A stretch of 64,000 nt of DNA, from the NCBI GenBank assembly GCA_902798745.1, contig CADBXM010000011.1:39987-103986 (forward strand), read 5' to 3'. This document shows, piece by piece, positions 61,098 to 64,000 of this stretch (position 1 is its first letter; every line of letters starts with the position of its first letter). Source of the DNA: an uncultured Eubacteriales bacterium (GTDB taxonomy: Bacteria > Bacillota > Clostridia > Peptostreptococcales > Anaerovoracaceae). The notes below the pieces were generated by a model. The model was not told the DNA's origin. It saw only the letters and a program-made list of their open reading frames with translations, and did not search any database. Made by a program: the position numbers and the translations under genes.

Positions 61098-61916
61098 ATG
61101 AGGAAGTACGCTTTACCAATAGTTTTACTGTTATTATTCGAATCGATTGCGATCACACTTTGGCTGGCAAAGGACAATTTGTTTTATCTTTTTAATTTCA
61201 GCTATATCGGACTATCAATATCGCTGGGCGTGTTCCTGTACATAAAACAACATAAGCATGCCAGACGAGTGGTCCAACTCCTGGTCGGCCTGTATATGCT
61301 GGTTTATCTTGGCATCATCTGCAGAGAGAACATGCAGATAGAGGGATTCTGGTATTATCTTTTTACCGGTGTTTTCGAAGCCGCAACGATTCATTACGCA
61401 GTTGCAAAGATATTCGGACCATTGGTTTTTGGTAGAGGTTGGTGCGGATATGCATGTTGGACAGCGATGGTGCTTGACTTTCTGCCGTATAAAACTCCGT
61501 CTGATTCCAGAAAAAAGATCGGGTGGATCAGATATATCATGTTTGCTGTTTCGTTTGTATTTGTTGCAGCACTGTTCCTTGCTCATGTAGGCAATATTGA
61601 ACAGATAATGTTCTGGGCATTTATCGTCGGTAATATTATCTATTACGTGGTTGGTATAGCCCTTGCATATGCATTCAAGGATAATCGCGCTTTTTGTAAA
61701 TACATCTGTCCGATCACCGTGTTTTTGAAGCCGATGAGCTACTACTCACTATTACGAGTGAAGTGTGATGTGGAGAAGTGTGTTTCGTGCGGGAAGTGCA
61801 AACAGGTATGCCCAATGGATGTAGATGTTACTGATAATTCCAGGAGGCGTCTGAACGGAACAGAATGCATTCTATGTATGGAGTGTGTAAAGAACTGTCC
61901 TAAAAACGCGCTTTAA
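61098..61916 (+). CDS. membrane polyferredoxin (NapH/NosR-like 4Fe-4S protein)
   Basis: A 272-aa protein with about six helices and a C-terminal cytoplasmic ferredoxin: C-V-S-C-G-K-C-K-Q-V-C-P (Cys228-238) and C-I-L-C-M-E-C-V-K-N-C-P (Cys257-267), two 4Fe-4S clusters. G-W-C-G-Y-A-C-W (115-121) and F-C-K-Y-I-C-P (199-205) are the membrane-side cysteine motifs of the NapH/NosR/RdxA group. It probably moves electrons between the quinone or flavin pool and a cytoplasmic partner; none is adjacent. RBS GAGGAG. Confidence 0.9.
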   Translation: MRKYALPIVLLLLFESIAITLWLAKDNLFYLFNFSYIGLSISLGVFLYIKQHKHARRVVQLLVGLYMLVYLGIICRENMQIEGFWYYLFTGVFEAATIHYAVAKIFGPLVFGRGWCGYACWTAMVLDFLPYKTPSDSRKKIGWIRYIMFAVSFVFVAALFLAHVGNIEQIMFWAFIVGNIIYYVVGIALAYAFKDNRAFCKYICPITVFLKPMSYYSLLRVKCDVEKCVSCGKCKQVCPMDVDVTDNSRRRLNGTECILCMECVKNCPKNAL

Positions 61917-61929
61917 GGAGATGAGTGTT

Positions 61930-62346
61930 ATGAGTGCATATGACTTCATTGCAGCAGACAGGAAAATAAAACCACTCGAAATCGGAGTGGAGGATAAAGG
62001 TCACATGATCATCATAGAAAATGAAAATCATGTACTTGGTATATATGATGATGAGCCAAGCTGCTACACAGAGCCTTTTACCGACCTTCCGATAATTATG
62101 AGTGTTCAGATCGGAAACTTTGAAAATATAAGGGAAGAATTGTTCTCTTATGTGAAAGATGCCATCAAAGAAAATGACATAATTGAGGTTTGGTCCACAT
62201 GGATGGGAGAGACTGATGGCATCGAGAAGAAAACAGTACATGAGAATGATCTAACGGCAGATGATCTTCAATGGGTTTACGGCCTTAAGGACAGAAGTCA
62301 TCCCAGATGCCTAAAGATCTACAAATGGATCAGAGGAAAGAAATAA
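61930..62346 (+). CDS. hypothetical protein
   Basis: A 138-aa soluble protein. ATG 61930 is preferred since AAGGAG (61914-61919) is too close to the ATG at 61921. Mixed alpha/beta, acidic, with I-I-I-E-N-E-N-H-V-L-G-I-Y-D-D and I-I-E-V-W-S-T-W-M-G as conserved-looking parts. No motif or family is recognised. It lies 13 bases behind the polyferredoxin gene and may be cotranscribed. Confidence 0.6.
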   Translation: MSAYDFIAADRKIKPLEIGVEDKGHMIIIENENHVLGIYDDEPSCYTEPFTDLPIIMSVQIGNFENIREELFSYVKDAIKENDIIEVWSTWMGETDGIEKKTVHENDLTADDLQWVYGLKDRSHPRCLKIYKWIRGKK

Positions 62347-62352
62347 GCAGAT

Positions 62353-62499
62353 CCTGGTTTGCCGGCAACGATTTATGAGATGGACGAGCAATACTTCAGA
62401 ATGGGGTACGGAAGAGCGAATTTCCCTGATGCTTTGGCTAAGTTTGAAGAGTTCCTCTATGAGGAAGGTTTTGCGGAGGGCGGTTATGCGAATAGATAA
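62353..62499 (+). pseudogene. C-terminal remnant of a class I/II aminotransferase
   Basis: The frame reads P-A-T-I-Y-E-M-D-E-Q-Y-F-R-M-G-Y-G-R-A-N-F-P and ends A-L-A-K-F-E-E-F-L. The Y-F-R-x-G-x-G-R segment is the end of PLP-dependent aminotransferases, where the Arg binds the substrate carboxylate. The PLP-binding part is missing. Its last 14 bases overlap the next gene and supply its ribosome site. Confidence 0.65.
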
Positions 62500-62746
62500 C
62501 ATTGCAGAAGAAAAGACACTACCGGAACAAAAGAAATCGATCTTGATCAAGGATACTACGCGTGAAGAACGGGAACAGATCGTTCACGAGTCTCTGTGGG
62601 GCTTCTGCGGCGTGGATTGTGAATTCTGTTCCGGCTGTGACAATCGCGGCGGTGGAGTTGTCGAATCCATTTATCAGCCATACATAGATGGACTAAAGGA
62701 GATCAGCGAGATCAATGCGGAATACCGCGCGCCATTTGTCCGTTAG
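62486..62746 (+). CDS. small four-cysteine protein
   Basis: An 86-aa protein from ATG 62486 with GGAGGG 7 bases before it. The middle has F-C-G-V-D-C-E-F-C-S-G-C-D-N (C-x3-C-x2-C-x2-C), which could bind an iron-sulfur cluster or zinc. N-terminal half is charged and helical (L-P-E-Q-K-K-S-I-L-I-K-D). I do not recognise the family. It may have been fused to, or regulated with, the aminotransferase whose remnant precedes it. Confidence 0.6.
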   Translation: MRIDNIAEEKTLPEQKKSILIKDTTREEREQIVHESLWGFCGVDCEFCSGCDNRGGGVVESIYQPYIDGLKEISEINAEYRAPFVR

Positions 62747-62763
62747 AAGATATATTATTTTGA

Positions 62764-62988
62764 TTATTGGATCCATTCGTCTTCGGTAAGACCGCAGTTC
62801 AGACATTTGCGCACCAATTGTGGCTTAAACAGGGGCGGTTTGCTCACTTGAACAAGAGTGGTATTTGTGCTCCCGCAGTGGAGACATATGACCTTGAGCT
62901 CGCCTTTGCCTCCTGCCACCTGATCCATACTGTCTTTTTCCAGGACTTTGACTTCCTCTTCCTTGTCTTTGATTTTCCGATCACCCAT
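62764..62988 (-). CDS. small protein with double-glycine-type leader and zinc ribbon
   Basis: A 74-aa protein from ATG 62988, chosen because AAAGGAG lies 9 bases before it. The N-terminal part K-V-L-E-K-D-S-M-D-Q-V-A-G-G (13-27) matches the double-Gly leaders of bacteriocins and Nif11-like peptides; the part after G-G has C-L-H-C (35, 38) and C-L-N-C (62, 65), a zinc ribbon. No C39 exporter is adjacent. The leader-like match may be chance; alternatively it is a cytoplasmic zinc-ribbon protein. Confidence 0.65.
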   Translation of the reverse strand: MGDRKIKDKEEEVKVLEKDSMDQVAGGKGELKVICLHCGSTNTTLVQVSKPPLFKPQLVRKCLNCGLTEDEWIQ

Positions 62989-63134
62989 TTTTCGGTCTCC
63001 TTTCAAATCCTGTTAGCTGGAGTATCTTTGCTTTCTAAATTCAGTTACGTCATTATACTATACCCTTCTGCAATGCGGGTATATCGTTTCAATATGAAAA
63101 ATAAGGACTCAATAAGATTACTCTAATAATATGC

Positions 63135-63165
63135 TATTATAAAAGACGTACAAGAACCGGCCAAA
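63135..63165 (+). promoter_or_regulatory. promoter and leader shared with 61044-61074
   Basis: TATTAT (63135), preceded by AATATGC, then 8 bases and TACAAGAACCGGCCAAA (63149-63165), the same arrangement as before the polyferredoxin gene. Confidence 0.5.
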
Positions 63166-63229
63166 TCAGAGTTTGATAAATACATGATCCGGTCGGAAAT
63201 CTAATTGAAGTGGGGATGCCGTTATAACA

Positions 63230-63511
63230 ATGAAAAAGGATTTACAAGAGACTAGAGCACCGCGCAGACATACACTTGTCGATAAGGCACCGGTGATCGC
63301 TGCAATAATCATCGCGGTAATAGGATGGGTCGCGTCGCTTATCATTGCGTCCTTTGTGAACAGAGCCATTACGTCGGCAGTTCCTTCATATCCACCTGAA
63401 GGTTTTGCCGGGTACATCATAGGTGCGGTAGTGATAATGCTTCTGTATAAATGGTGGTTCAGACCTGAATTTCAGGGGCAGATCATCGGTGGTAAACCGG
63501 GCAAGGGGTAG
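63230..63511 (+). CDS. small transmembrane protein (GlsB/YeaQ-like in form)
   Basis: A 93-aa protein with two or three hydrophobic segments: A-P-V-I-A-A-I-I-I-A-V-I-G-W, then G-F-A-G-Y-I-I-G-A-V-V-I-M-L-L-Y, and a short basic tail. The second part resembles the Gly-rich helices of small GlsB/YeaQ/YmgE membrane proteins, but the match is weak. No strong ribosome site before the ATG. The GNAT gene begins 3 bases after its stop. Confidence 0.6.
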   Translation: MKKDLQETRAPRRHTLVDKAPVIAAIIIAVIGWVASLIIASFVNRAITSAVPSYPPEGFAGYIIGAVVIMLLYKWWFRPEFQGQIIGGKPGKG

Positions 63512-63514
63512 AGA

Positions 63515-63904
63515 ATGGCTGTTTTAATAAGAACCAATAGGCTTGAAATGTATGAAGCGTCGGATCAGGATGTGGACATGATCATCGAGATCGAATCCCA
63601 TCCTGAGAACCGTGATTTTGTGTGGATCGGAACCCCGGAGCAACATCGTGCTGAGATCCACGATCCCAATCACCTGCTTCTGTTGTTTAGGGACAATGAA
63701 ACAGAAACTGACTGGGATCCCGCTGACAATGGTTATCCCAACGTGCCCGTGAACATCAAAGGCTATGCCCTGATCGGACTGAACTTCAAATCCAATATTT
63801 TTGAGATAAGAAGGATCGTCATAACTGAAAAGGGCAAAGGCTATGGCAGAGAAGCCATGGAAGGGCTCATTAAATATGCGTTTGAAGAGACTGATACCAA
63901 CTGA
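63515..63904 (+). pseudogene. GNAT acetyltransferase, C-terminally truncated
   Basis: A 129-codon frame starting I-R-T-N-R-L-E-M-Y-E-A with the acetyl-CoA region R-I-V-I-T-E-K-G-K-G-Y-G-R-E-A-M and F-E-E-T-D-T-N at the end. Typical family members continue with N-R-x-W-L-D-V and about 40 more residues; here a TGA follows Asn, while the bases AACCGCTAC (N-R-Y) appear in another frame just after. It may be inactive. Coupled to the small membrane protein by position. Confidence 0.65.
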
Positions 63905-63948
63905 ACCGCTACCCGTCAAGAGGACAGTGAAAAATCAAAAGATTTTGG

Positions 63949-63982
63949 CAACCAGTAACAGAAATGTTGCTGGTTGTTTTTT
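63949..63982 (+). terminator. rho-independent terminator
   Basis: CAACCAG with an inner AACA pairs with TGTT and CTGGTTG, followed by six T. Confidence 0.85.
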
Positions 63983-64000
63983 GTGGAAAGCAGACACTGT

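Overview
The window looks like chromosomal DNA of an anaerobic, Gram-positive Firmicute of the Clostridia (Eubacteriales type). The reasons are strong AGGAGG-type ribosome sites, many lipobox and Sec signal peptides, several secreted proteins with Listeria-Bacteroides (InlB B) repeats, BspA-type leucine-rich repeats and Ig-like (Big_2) tails, a YfcC-type amino-acid/carboxylate carrier, polyferredoxin and flavin oxidoreductases, a BioY biotin importer with a BirA-like operator, and no outer-membrane genes. The species call is an inference. No rRNA, tRNA or CRISPR array was recognised.

Layout. 1-4050 is visibly AT-richer than what follows. It holds a tight cassette of HNH nuclease, SAM methyltransferase, MazG-like pyrophosphohydrolase and a GIY-YIG/DUF2075 helicase fusion, then a small lipoprotein; it is the best candidate here for a genome-defence module. 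4053-8246 is a metabolic run (esterase, YccF, PhzF, TM-nitroreductase, linear-amide hydrolase, an unknown protein). 8246-9267 is a scar: two broken copies of an Smr-domain gene, one carrying a 5' piece matching the upstream nitroreductase gene, separated by an 84-bp hairpin tandem repeat. 9272-15046 encodes a 1924-aa secreted lipase-like/LRR protein. 15145-17911 is a peptidase plus carrier pair. 18067-20205 has a PepSY lipoprotein, a recombinase remnant, a zinc ribbon and a nicotinamidase-like/macrodomain pair that fits NAD/ADP-ribose turnover.

20360-27328 contains secreted lysine-rich proteins, an IS3-like remnant, Nudix, nitroreductase, C39-like peptidase and rhomboid genes, and a DUF4160/DUF2442-HTH toxin-antitoxin-like pair behind a promoter with a perfect palindrome. 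27804-30566 (minus strand) is a ferredoxin-reductase-like protein and a phytoene-desaturase-like oxidoreductase. 30785-41268 holds two InlB-repeat surface proteins with different C-terminal ends, an acyltransferase and a two-gene membrane system. 42121-43294 is bioY with a DUF1284 gene; 43538-47620 is a run with an XRE regulator, a DUF1294-YdcF fusion, an acyl-ACP thioesterase, a DUF5131 protein and a 46-aa ORF. 47657-60323 has an O-antigen-ligase-like protein, a K+ channel, two hybrid histidine kinases around a metallo-beta-lactamase-fold gene and a CotH surface protein, and a lipoprotein. The end (61098-63904) has a polyferredoxin, small cysteine-rich proteins, an aminotransferase remnant and a GNAT that appears truncated.

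Across the window there are several families of interspersed hairpin repeats (TTGGCG/CGCCAA, GTGACAAAAG, TTGGTAC) in the non-coding gaps, and many short gene fragments. This suggests a genome that duplicates and deletes small pieces often.
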